Source: Dysgonamonadaceae bacterium (lineage in GTDB: Bacteria > Bacteroidota > Bacteroidia > Bacteroidales > Azobacteroidaceae). From it: 7,494 nt of DNA. Positions 1 through 5,853 of this stretch are shown here, one piece after another. Numbering within the stretch: the stretch's first letter is position 1; each line of letters begins with the position of its first letter. A model generated the notes under the pieces. That model did not search any database and was not told where the DNA came from. It worked only from the letters and a program-made list of their open reading frames with translations. The stretch is from assembly GCA_031255425.1 (NCBI GenBank), contig JAIRSN010000088.1, forward strand, positions 1 through 7,494. The letters are read 5' to 3'. The translations under genes were made by a program, and so were the position numbers.

Positions 1-19
1 ACGTTGAACAAATAAATTG

Positions 20-41
20 GAGGCGGAGCCTCTTTTATTTT
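20..41 (+). terminator. Possible intrinsic terminator of a gene left of the window
   Basis: GAGGC (20-24) and GCCTC (28-32) form a 5-bp G+C-rich stem with a 3-nt loop, followed at once by TTTTATTTT. That is the form of a short rho-independent terminator reading rightwards, and would end a gene lying before base 1. The same T-rich side is also the left arm of a larger inverted repeat, so the hairpin may instead belong to that element. Confidence 0.4.
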
Positions 42-205
42 CATGAAGCAACAAGAACAGACAGCGCCTCCGCAGCCAAGCCTATACACCGTATTCCTTT
101 AAAATATAAAAGACACTGCGTGTCCGGCGCAACAGCCGCTTTTGTATTTTAAGGCATGGTACTGTTGTCTACTGCGGTTATTTTGTTAAAAATAAAAGAG
201 GCGCC
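25..205. repeat. Nested imperfect inverted repeat, about 180 bp
   Basis: This stretch of the 343-bp non-coding leader folds on itself at several levels. The outer arms 25-41 and 189-205 are complementary over 17 nt with one mismatch. Inner arms 96-112 and 139-154 are complementary with a 1-nt bulge and a G-T pair. The tip holds GACACtgcGTGTC (112-124). A further pair, GTGTCCGG (120-127) with CCGGACAC (220-227), competes with the tip. No open reading frame of useful length crosses it. It resembles a small non-autonomous mobile element or repetitive intergenic hairpin, but no flanking target duplication was identified. A structured RNA is the alternative. Confidence 0.5.
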
Positions 206-270
206 GGCGCAGCCGCCGCCCGGACACCCATGCAATTCTTTCCCGGGCTTTAAGCATTTTTTTCGAAAAA

Positions 271-343
271 GTATTTCAAATACAGAGAAAAATAACGAAA
301 TTTGCCCCCCTTATTAAAATATACGTAAAAAATAACAAGAACA
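271..343 (+). promoter_or_regulatory. pfp upstream region with a 13-bp palindrome
   Basis: GTATTTcAAATAC (271-283) is a perfect 6+6 inverted repeat about 60 bp before the pfp start, of a size suited to a dimeric regulator. A degenerate -7-like sequence, AAATTTG (298-304), lies just after it; it lacks the leading TA of TAnnTTTG, so the promoter is a weak call. The leader before ATG 344 is A-rich with no Shine-Dalgarno sequence, as usual for Bacteroidetes. Confidence 0.3.
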
Positions 344-1993
344 ATGACAAAAAGCGCTTTGCAAATGGCTCGTGCCGCTTACGAGCCGAAAGTCCCGAAA
401 ACGTTAAAAGGGAAAAGTGTAAAAATAGAAGAAGGCCGGCCCACCGAGTCGATCTCCGACAAGGAATCTATCCGGAAATTATTCCCGAATACGTACGGAA
501 TGCCGGTCATCCAGTTTGTGGAAGGGTCAGAAAAGCAGGAATATCCCCCTGTCAACGCAGGAGTGATCCTGTCAGGCGGACAGGCGCCGGGCGGACACAA
601 CGTGATTGCCGGCATCTTCGACGGTATCAAAGGGATGCATCCCGAAAGCCGCCTCTACGGGTTTATCTTGGGTCCCGGCGGTTTGATCGACCACAAGTAC
701 ATGGAACTTACGCCGGACATTATCGATGAATACCGCAATACCGGCGGTTTCGACATCATCGGTTCGGGACGCACCAAGCTGGAAACCAAAGAACAGTTTG
801 ATAAAGGACTGGAGATCCTGAAGAAATTGAATATCTCGGCGTTGGTTATCATCGGCGGCGACGATTCCAATACGAACGCCTGCGTTTTAGCCGAATATTA
901 TGCGGCGATAAATGCCGGGGTACAAGTTATCGGCTGTCCGAAAACCATCGACGGGGACCTGAAAAACGACATGATCGAAACATCCTTCGGATTCGATACC
1001 GCCTGCAAAGTCTATTCGGAAGTCATCGGCAACATCCAGCGCGACTGCAATTCCGCCCGTAAGTATTGGCATTTCATCAAATTGATGGGACGTTCGGCTT
1101 CGCATATCGCGTTGGAGTGTGCGCTTCAGGTGCAGCCCAACATCTGCATTATCTCGGAGGAAGTAGAAGCGCGGAACCAGTCGTTAGACGATATAGTTCA
1201 ATACATTGCCGACGTGGTCGCCCGGAGAGCCGCCGACGGCAACAACTTCGGAACCGTCCTGATTCCGGAAGGACTGATTGAGTTTATTCCTGCCATGAAA
1301 AAGCTGATCAAAGAACTGAATGAATACTTGGCGCAGAGCGAAGACGAATTTAAGCGCATCAAACGTTCGCATCAGCGGGCGCATATCATCGACAGATTAA
1401 GTCCTGAAAATTCAAAGATTTATGCCAGCTTACCCGAAACGGTTGCGCGCCAGTTGACATTGGATCGCGACCCGCACGGAAATGTGCAGGTCTCCCTGAT
1501 TGAGACGGAAAAACTGCTGGCGGAGATGGTCGGAAAACGCTTAGCGGAAATGGCATCGACGGGCAAATTCACGGGCAAGTTCGCTTCCCTGACGCACTTT
1601 TTCGGATACGAAGGCCGTTGCGCAGCGCCGTCCAACTACGATGCGGACTATTGTTATTCACTGGGTTACACGGCAGCAGGGCTGATTGGTTTCGGGAAAA
1701 CGGGCTATATGTCGTCCGTCCGGAATACGACCGCCCCGGCTTCGGAATGGATCGCCGGCGGCGTACCGATCACCATGATGATGAATATGGAACGGCGTCA
1801 CGGCGAATTGAAGCCGGTTATCCAGAAAGCGCTGGTAACCTTAGACGGCGGTCCGTTCAAGGCATTTGCCGCCCAACGGGATTCATGGGCGATCCGTACC
1901 GACTACGTTTATCCGGGACCCATCCAGTATTTTGGTCCTACGGAAGTCTGCGATCAGCCGACCAAGACGTTGCGAATCGAACAGGCGAAGTAG
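344..1993 (+). CDS. pfp: Diphosphate--fructose-6-phosphate 1-phosphotransferase (long PPi-type phosphofructokinase)
   Basis: This cytosolic enzyme reversibly phosphorylates fructose 6-phosphate to fructose 1,6-bisphosphate using pyrophosphate instead of ATP (EC 2.7.1.90), in glycolysis and gluconeogenesis. The 549-residue protein has the motifs of the long PFP clade shared with plants, spirochaetes and Bacteroidetes. A glycine-rich phosphate loop GGQAPGGHN lies at 78-86. GGDDS lies at 171-175; its second Asp (D174) marks PPi use, where ATP enzymes have GGDGS. PKTIDGD lies at 199-205, with K200 and the catalytic D203/D205. MGRSASH (248-254), PEGL (308-311) and GYEGR (421-425) contribute to the sugar-phosphate site. 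Length and motifs are complete, so it should be active. ATG 344 follows an A-rich leader and fits the family N terminus. It is monocistronic, ending in a strong hairpin. Confidence 0.95.
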   Translation: MTKSALQMARAAYEPKVPKTLKGKSVKIEEGRPTESISDKESIRKLFPNTYGMPVIQFVEGSEKQEYPPVNAGVILSGGQAPGGHNVIAGIFDGIKGMHPESRLYGFILGPGGLIDHKYMELTPDIIDEYRNTGGFDIIGSGRTKLETKEQFDKGLEILKKLNISALVIIGGDDSNTNACVLAEYYAAINAGVQVIGCPKTIDGDLKNDMIETSFGFDTACKVYSEVIGNIQRDCNSARKYWHFIKLMGRSASHIALECALQVQPNICIISEEVEARNQSLDDIVQYIADVVARRAADGNNFGTVLIPEGLIEFIPAMKKLIKELNEYLAQSEDEFKRIKRSHQRAHIIDRLSPENSKIYASLPETVARQLTLDRDPHGNVQVSLIETEKLLAEMVGKRLAEMASTGKFTGKFASLTHFFGYEGRCAAPSNYDADYCYSLGYTAAGLIGFGKTGYMSSVRNTTAPASEWIAGGVPITMMMNMERRHGELKPVIQKALVTLDGGPFKAFAAQRDSWAIRTDYVYPGPIQYFGPTEVCDQPTKTLRIEQAK

Positions 1994-2010
1994 CGTAGAC
2001 AGGCAAAACA

Positions 2011-2052
2011 AAAACGCTAACAGTTTACGATTGTACTGTTAGCGTTTTTTTT
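2011..2052. terminator. Bidirectional intrinsic terminator between pfp and the fic gene
   Basis: Arms 2011-2024 and 2035-2048 are perfectly complementary over 14 bp (core AACGCTAACAGT) around a 10-nt loop. On the plus strand the stem runs into eight T residues (2045-2052), giving an excellent terminator for pfp, 18 bp after its stop. On the minus strand the same stem is followed by TTTTTGTTTT, so it can also stop the convergent fic transcript that ends at 2086. Confidence 0.9.
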
Positions 2053-2085
2053 GCGCCCCTTCTTGTCTTACAGGCTTTTGTTTTG

Positions 2086-3174
2086 TCAATTAATCTTCCA
2101 ATATCCGTTTTTGTCGGAACCGACACGTTCAATTTTGTTTTCACTTTTCAAATTTTCGAGTTGCCGGTAAATAGTTCTTTCACTAACAGACAGTATTTTT
2201 GAGAGTTCCTTAACGGTAACCGTCGGCATCTGAACAATTATATCAAGTATTTTATCTTTTACACTGACATTTACACTGACATTTACACTGACATTGTCCA
2301 CTTGAACAGATTCTTTTTGTTGTACTTCGTCTGTTTCGGAAATATCTGTCGTCAAACCTCTGAGCAGTTTAACTGCAAAACTCAATTTTTTTATTACCAA
2401 AGAATAAATGTAGTCATAAAAAGGTTCGATTTGTTCGAGAGTAGCATTTGCGCCTTTGTATGGTTCTTTTCCTGTATTTTCGTCACATGCACTCAGCGCG
2501 TTCAGGTAATTTTTCCTGTCGGCCGTTGGAATCACAAGCATCGGATAATTGTGCCGCAACAGAATGTAATTGACAAGCAGGCGGGCAATTCGGCCGTTGC
2601 CATCTTCAAATGGGTGAATGCGAATGTAACGATAGTGAAACAGAGCCGCAAGCGCAATCGGCGAGAGAACGGCTTCCTGTTCGGCATCGTTGTACCATTT
2701 GATCAGGTCTCCCATCAGCGAAGGGGTTTCTTCGGGCGAAGCATAATCAAACATTTCGCCACTCGGGGTAATAACGGAATTGGGGCGGGTTTTATAAACT
2801 CCCGTGTGAATTTTATACCTGTAAGTGCCGTCCCGGCTTACTTTGTGAAAATCGCCGGCAAGAATCGTCCGATTCAAGTCGCGGATAAAATTTTCGGACA
2901 AAGGACGTTTCCGGTCGAGGGCTTCTACCTTCATCATTTCAAGCCCCACATTGTGCGCTTTCATTTCTTCGCAATCCCGAAACAATGCCTCCCCCTTGAT
3001 TTTACCGAAAAGCAACAACAACCTGGTCTGTCCGTAAGTGAGCGTATTGCCTTCCAAATGATTTGAATTGTAGTTAAAGTCAATCATAAACGATTGGTCA
3101 AAACGCCGTTGCAAAGCTTTGTCCAGCGGTTGCGTGGCTTGCCACTCTGTTAATAATTGTTGAATATTTTTCAT
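2086..3174 (-). CDS. Fic family protein with N-terminal inhibitory motif and C-terminal winged helix
   Basis: Fic proteins transfer AMP, or occasionally another nucleotide or phosphate moiety, from a cofactor to a target protein side chain. The 362-residue product has the full core motif HPFEDGNGRIAR (187-198), with catalytic H187 and the anion-binding loop around N193 and R195. An inhibitory-helix motif [S/T]xxxE[G/N] is visible as SNHLEGN (37-43), N-terminal to the core, as in class II Fic proteins, where the glutamate blocks productive ATP binding. Residues near 133-150 probably form the target-docking flap. Residues 306-362 look like a winged helix-turn-helix (VKELSKILSVSERTIYRQL), suggesting DNA binding or autoregulation. 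The linker has three VSVN repeats (295-305). It has its own promoter and looks less G+C-rich than pfp by eye. The target is unknown; no separate toxin or antitoxin partner is adjacent. Confidence 0.92.
   Translation of the reverse strand: MKNIQQLLTEWQATQPLDKALQRRFDQSFMIDFNYNSNHLEGNTLTYGQTRLLLLFGKIKGEALFRDCEEMKAHNVGLEMMKVEALDRKRPLSENFIRDLNRTILAGDFHKVSRDGTYRYKIHTGVYKTRPNSVITPSGEMFDYASPEETPSLMGDLIKWYNDAEQEAVLSPIALAALFHYRYIRIHPFEDGNGRIARLLVNYILLRHNYPMLVIPTADRKNYLNALSACDENTGKEPYKGANATLEQIEPFYDYIYSLVIKKLSFAVKLLRGLTTDISETDEVQQKESVQVDNVSVNVSVNVSVKDKILDIIVQMPTVTVKELSKILSVSERTIYRQLENLKSENKIERVGSDKNGYWKIN
2258..2293. repeat. Three perfect 12-bp tandem repeats inside the fic gene
   Basis: TTTACACTGACA occurs three times head to tail (2258-2269, 2270-2281, 2282-2293), followed by a partial TT. 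On the coding strand each copy adds the four residues VSVN. Twelve is a multiple of three, so gain or loss of a copy by replication slippage would keep the frame and only change the linker length between the Fic domain and the winged helix. Confidence 0.9.
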
Positions 3175-3230
3175 ACAACAGTTCGTTATAAAAGGAATTA
3201 AATGAATGTCTTTCTTTGTTTTCCGAGCAT

Positions 3231-3255
3231 CAAAGGTAAAATAATTTTTCTACAA
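3231..3255 (-). promoter_or_regulatory. Promoter of the fic gene
   Basis: Reading the minus strand, TACCTTTG (3238-3231) is a perfect Bacteroidetes -7 box, 56 bp before the fic start codon. A TTG (3255-3253) lies upstream, but the gap is 14 bp, shorter than the usual 19-21, so the -33 element is weak or absent. The 5' leader would be about 50 nt. Confidence 0.5.
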
Positions 3256-3281
3256 TTACCGCGGGTTCCCCTCTTTCAAAG

Positions 3282-3316
3282 AAAAATCCACTGCAACTTT
3301 TGATTTACAGTGGATT
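3282..3316 (-). terminator. Intrinsic terminator of tRNA-Asn
   Basis: Arms 3285-3293 and 3308-3316 (AATCCACTG and CAGTGGATT) give a perfect 9-bp stem with a 14-nt loop. On the minus strand it is followed by a T-rich run (TTTTTCTTT). It begins 15 bp beyond the tRNA 3' end, so the tRNA is a single-gene transcript and the fic gene needs its own promoter. Confidence 0.85.
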
Positions 3317-3330
3317 GCTAAACTTTTCCG

Positions 3331-3404
3331 CTCTCCCTCTTGGACTTGAACCAAGGACCCTCTGATTAACAGTCAGATGCTCTAACCGACTGAGCTAAGG
3401 AAGA
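3331..3404 (-). tRNA. tRNA-Asn (anticodon GTT)
   Basis: The minus strand folds into a full cloverleaf. The 7-bp acceptor stem is TCTTCCT/AGGGAGA with one G-T pair. The D arm starts TAGCTCAG, the anticodon stem is TCTGA/TCAGA around the loop CTGTTAA, and the T arm is CTTGG/CCAAG around TTCAAGT. The anticodon GTT is at 3370-3368 and the discriminator base is G. The CCA end is not encoded and must be added by the CCA-adding enzyme. It decodes AAC and AAU. It has its own promoter and terminator. Confidence 0.97.
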
Positions 3405-3433
3405 ATTTTTGTCATTTTTTCTTAAATGCGTTG

Positions 3434-3464
3434 CAAAGGTAAAGGTATTTTTCTAATTATACAA
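3434..3464 (-). promoter_or_regulatory. Promoter of tRNA-Asn
   Basis: On the minus strand, TTG (3464-3462) is followed after exactly 20 bp by TACCTTTG (3441-3434), a textbook Bacteroidetes -33/-7 pair. The -7 box ends 29 bp before the mature tRNA 5' end, leaving a short 5' leader for RNase P. The -33 TTG directly abuts the divergent protease -7 box. Confidence 0.8.
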
Positions 3465-3472
3465 TATCTTTG
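3465..3472 (+). promoter_or_regulatory. -7 box of the S41 protease gene
   Basis: TATCTTTG matches TAnnTTTG exactly. No TTG is seen at the expected distance upstream. Transcription would start near 3479, leaving a leader of only about 12 nt before ATG 3491. The position rules out the upstream in-frame TTG at 3470 as the start, since it lies inside this box. Confidence 0.65.
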
Positions 3473-3490
3473 CAAAAAAATTTATATCCT

Positions 3491-5158
3491 ATGAAAGCTG
3501 TACGTATCGGAATTATCGTGTTTTTTATTTTGTCGGCGGGTCATCACTCAAAGCTCCGGGCGCAGTTGTCTGAAGAACAACGGTTCGAAATTACCCGAAA
3601 CCTGGATATTTTCAATTCCCTTTTCAGGGAATTGAGTTTGTATTACGTGGATTCGATTGAGACCGAAAAGATTATCCGGAACAATATCGCTTATATGTTG
3701 CGGCAGTTAGATCCTTATACCGAATACATTCCGGAAGAAAATATGCAGAATTTCCAGTTTCAGACGACGGGAGAATATGGGGGCATCGGCACCGTTATTT
3801 CTATGCGCGACGACAAAATTATCGTGGTAGATCCGTATGAAAACATGCCGGCGGCTTCGGCCGGACTAATTCCCGGTGACGAAATTGTGACAATCGACGG
3901 CGAAAGCATGGAAGGAAAATCGTCTTCTTATGCCAGCGACCGCCTGAAAGGACAACCTCATACGAATATTAAACTGAAATTCCGGCGGACGGGCGAAAAG
4001 AAGCTCCGGGAAGCGACGATTGAGCGGAAACGGATTCATATCAATCCGGTGAGTTATTACGGGCTGCTCAGAGAGGGCGTCGGCTACATTCATCTCTCCG
4101 GTTTCACGGTCAATAGCGCCCGGTCGGTAAAAGAAGCGCTGCTGGACCTGAAAAACAATCATCAGATTACTTCGCTGGTAATTGACCTGCGAAACAACGG
4201 CGGCGGCGTGATTGAAGAATGTACGGATATACTTAATTTTTTCCTCCCGAAAGGCGAACTCTTGCTCTCGCTGAAAGGGAAAGTCAAGCAAATGGACCGG
4301 ATTTACAGGGCGGCGCAGGATCCTGTCGAGCCGGATTTGCCTTTGGTTATATTGGTCAATGAAAATTCGGCTTCCGCTTCGGAAATTCTGTCCGGCACGA
4401 TTCAGGACCTGGACAGGGGAATTATTGTCGGAACGCGAACCTACGGCAAAGGGCTGGTTCAATCGACACGGGAATTGCCTTACAATGAACGGTTAAAGAT
4501 GACCACGGCGAAATACTATATTCCTAGCGGCCGCTCGATTCAGGCGATCGATTATTCCGACAGGGATGCAAACGGGAAAACCGCGTCCATCCCCGACAGC
4601 CTGACAACGGTATATTATACGCGGCATAACCGCCCGGTCAGGGATGGCGGCGGCATATTGCCGGACTTTGTGGTGGAGGAAGAAAACGTGCCGACGATGC
4701 TTTATTATTTGGATGCGAACGCGCTTTTTTTCGATTTTGTGGTGAAATGGCGGGAAAATCATCCGAATATTGCCCCGCCTTCCGAATTTGTCCTGACGGA
4801 TACAATCTATACCTCGTTCAAAGAATTTGTTCAATCGAAAAACTTCTCCTACGACCGGCAAAGTGAAAAAGCGCTGGAATCGATGAAGAAAATCATGGAA
4901 TTTGAAGGTTATTACGATACGGCTTCCGAAGAATTCCGGGCATTGGAAAACAAACTCAAACCGGATCTGGACCGGGATCTGGAACTGCATAAGAAACAAA
5001 TCGTCAAACTTTTAGCGTCCGAGATAATGAAACAGTATTATTATGCGAAAGGGCAATTGATTTACGAATTGCGCGAAGATGCCGCATTGGACAAAGCGCT
5101 GGAAGTAATTCAGGACAAGAAATTATACCGCGAAACGCTGGGAAACACAGCGGAATAG
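3491..5158 (+). CDS. S41 family C-terminal processing peptidase (CtpA/Prc type), exported
   Basis: This is a periplasmic serine protease that trims or degrades proteins from their C termini, with a Ser-Lys-Gln catalytic centre. From ATG 3491 it is 555 residues. The first ~24 form a signal peptide (basic start, hydrophobic core, cleavage near LRA-Q). A PDZ-like domain follows from about residue 94 (GEYGGIGTV), and the peptidase core has ENSASASE at 291-298. By alignment with E. coli Prc the nucleophile is the middle serine S295; K320 in TYGKG is 25 residues on, the same spacing as Prc S430/K455, and Q324 completes the centre. The remaining ~150 residues are charged and probably helical. All key residues are present. 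The in-frame TTG at 3470 would add seven residues but lies in the promoter. It is probably monocistronic; no clear terminator is seen. The exact subfamily name is uncertain. Confidence 0.93.
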   Translation: MKAVRIGIIVFFILSAGHHSKLRAQLSEEQRFEITRNLDIFNSLFRELSLYYVDSIETEKIIRNNIAYMLRQLDPYTEYIPEENMQNFQFQTTGEYGGIGTVISMRDDKIIVVDPYENMPAASAGLIPGDEIVTIDGESMEGKSSSYASDRLKGQPHTNIKLKFRRTGEKKLREATIERKRIHINPVSYYGLLREGVGYIHLSGFTVNSARSVKEALLDLKNNHQITSLVIDLRNNGGGVIEECTDILNFFLPKGELLLSLKGKVKQMDRIYRAAQDPVEPDLPLVILVNENSASASEILSGTIQDLDRGIIVGTRTYGKGLVQSTRELPYNERLKMTTAKYYIPSGRSIQAIDYSDRDANGKTASIPDSLTTVYYTRHNRPVRDGGGILPDFVVEEENVPTMLYYLDANALFFDFVVKWRENHPNIAPPSEFVLTDTIYTSFKEFVQSKNFSYDRQSEKALESMKKIMEFEGYYDTASEEFRALENKLKPDLDRDLELHKKQIVKLLASEIMKQYYYAKGQLIYELREDAALDKALEVIQDKKLYRETLGNTAE

Positions 5159-5314
5159 ATTCCCACCGGTTTCGTTATTGACGGTATAGAAACACTGTTT
5201 CGCAAGTTGGATTTGCCTTTGTATGCAGCGCAAAAACCTCCTTTTCACTTAACGCGCAACAGCGATTGGCAAAAACTATTTTTACTTTTATTTTTTAGTT
5301 TAATAGAATCTTAG

Positions 5315-5322
5315 TATTTTTG
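5315..5322 (+). promoter_or_regulatory. Candidate -7 box upstream of the structured intergenic region
   Basis: TATTTTTG matches TAnnTTTG. The upstream stretch is T-rich without a clean TTG at about 20 bp, so the -33 element is poor. Transcription would start near 5329 and run through the hairpin at 5325-5356 and the dual-fold element, more than 500 bp before the next start codon. That distance favours a separate small RNA or a very long leader. Confidence 0.4.
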
Positions 5323-5324
5323 CG

Positions 5325-5356
5325 CGGTTTTTAATCAATGTTTTGATTAAAAACCG
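5325..5356. other. Perfect 14-bp hairpin just after the -7 box
   Basis: Arms 5325-5338 and 5343-5356 (CGGTTTTTAATCAA with its complement) are perfect over 14 bp around the 4-nt loop TGTT. It starts three bases after the TATTTTTG box, so an RNA from that promoter would begin inside the stem. The next bases, AAAATATTTTTT, are not a clean T run, so it is a poor terminator for the protease gene, though that role is not excluded. Confidence 0.6.
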
Positions 5357-5390
5357 AAAATATTTTTTAGAATTACATATTAGTTAAAGA

Positions 5391-5546
5391 AAGCGTTAGC
5401 TTTTATTCTTGTCTTCGAAATCTCGAAAATTTCATCCTAGCAAGAATAAGTTAGTAAACGCTCGCGCAGAAAGCGTGGGCATAACTTATTTGCTAGGATA
5501 GGTATTCGAGAACCTCGGAGACAGATAAAGTTAGAATCCCACGCTT
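5391..5546. ncRNA. Candidate structured RNA (or cruciform element) with two exclusive folds
   Basis: Fold 1 is one long rod: 5391-5396 with 5541-5546, 5400-5406 with 5525-5530, 5411-5417 with 5516-5522, 5421-5427 with 5505-5511, 5434-5442 with 5491-5499, 5445-5453 with 5482-5490, and a tip of 5458-5462 with 5472-5476. Fold 2 uses the same arms in two hairpins: 5392-5397 with 5457-5462 plus 5403-5411 with 5441-5449 (9 bp perfect); and 5471-5479 with 5538-5546 (9 bp perfect) plus 5482-5489 with 5525-5533. The right half reads as a diverged inverted copy of the left half, and each half is itself an inverted repeat. No coding frame is evident. A 6S-like RNA is possible from the rod shape and size, but I do not recognise its sequence. 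The strand is undetermined; a plus-strand -7 box lies at 5315. Confidence 0.4.
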
Positions 5547-5635
5547 CGAAATTTTAAATCGCTTCTCTCCGGGACTCAGGAAGCCCAACATACATCAATG
5601 AATCATATAAAAAACACATAGTTATCTCCGGCAAA

Positions 5636-5748
5636 GGTAAAGGCAACTTTTTTTGATTGGTGAATGATGAGTCAATCACATCACTTATCATTCATTACTT
5701 AAAGAATTTTCATCTCTCATGTTTATATAAGTTGGGGTTGCCTTTACC
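5636..5748. repeat. Inverted repeat enclosing an inner hairpin
   Basis: GGTAAAGGCAAC (5636-5647) and GTTGCCTTTACC (5737-5748) are perfectly complementary over 12 bp. Inside, TGAATGATGAGT (5661-5672) pairs with ACTTATCATTCA (5683-5694) with one G-T pair in RNA and a 10-nt loop. It lies 105 bp before the FISUMP gene and could be a leader structure of that mRNA or part of a separate small RNA. Apart from the structures and the weak promoter listed here, I see no gene in 5159-5853. Confidence 0.5.
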
Positions 5749-5809
5749 GGAACCGGATTTATCTGTCTGAAAGCAAACAAACATTCTAAATAGTATTATT
5801 AACAACAAT

Positions 5810-5831
5810 GGTTTTCTCTCCGGAGAAAGCC
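5810..5831 (+). promoter_or_regulatory. UNCG-type tetraloop hairpin in the FISUMP gene leader
   Basis: GGTTTTCTC (5810-5818) pairs with GAGAAAGCC (5823-5831), nine pairs including one G-T, closed by TCCG. As RNA this is C(UCCG)G, the unusually stable UNCG tetraloop class. It sits 22 bp before the start codon and is followed by A/T-rich sequence rather than a T run, so an mRNA-stability or translation role is more likely than termination. Confidence 0.5.
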
Positions 5832-5853
5832 GCAATTAAAAATTTTATTAAGT

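Noticed and set aside
43..102. Small ORF of 19 codons starting ATG 43
   Set aside because: It lies inside the nested inverted repeat, has no recognisable product or start context, and is short enough to occur by chance.
2302..3066. 254-codon plus-strand frame opposite the fic gene
   Set aside because: The minus frame has the full Fic motif; the opposite frame is low-complexity in character, with no domain and no promoter.
3331..3404. tRNA-Asn as the attachment site of an integrated element carrying the fic gene
   Set aside because: No second copy of the tRNA 3' end was seen near the other side of the fic gene, and no integrase is present.
3866..4462. Long antisense frame (198 codons) within the protease gene
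   Set aside because: The plus-strand frame has the complete catalytic motifs; the antisense frame is a shadow with no recognisable family.
5159..5320. Intrinsic terminator directly after the protease gene
   Set aside because: Only short imperfect stems are seen and none is followed by a T run; the first strong hairpin is at 5325 and lacks a clean T tract.
5632..5639. Minus-strand -7 box TACCTTTG that could transcribe the dual-fold element leftwards
   Set aside because: No TTG lies at about 20 bp upstream on that strand, and the box overlaps the 12-bp inverted-repeat arm; too weak to call, though it keeps the strand of the element open.
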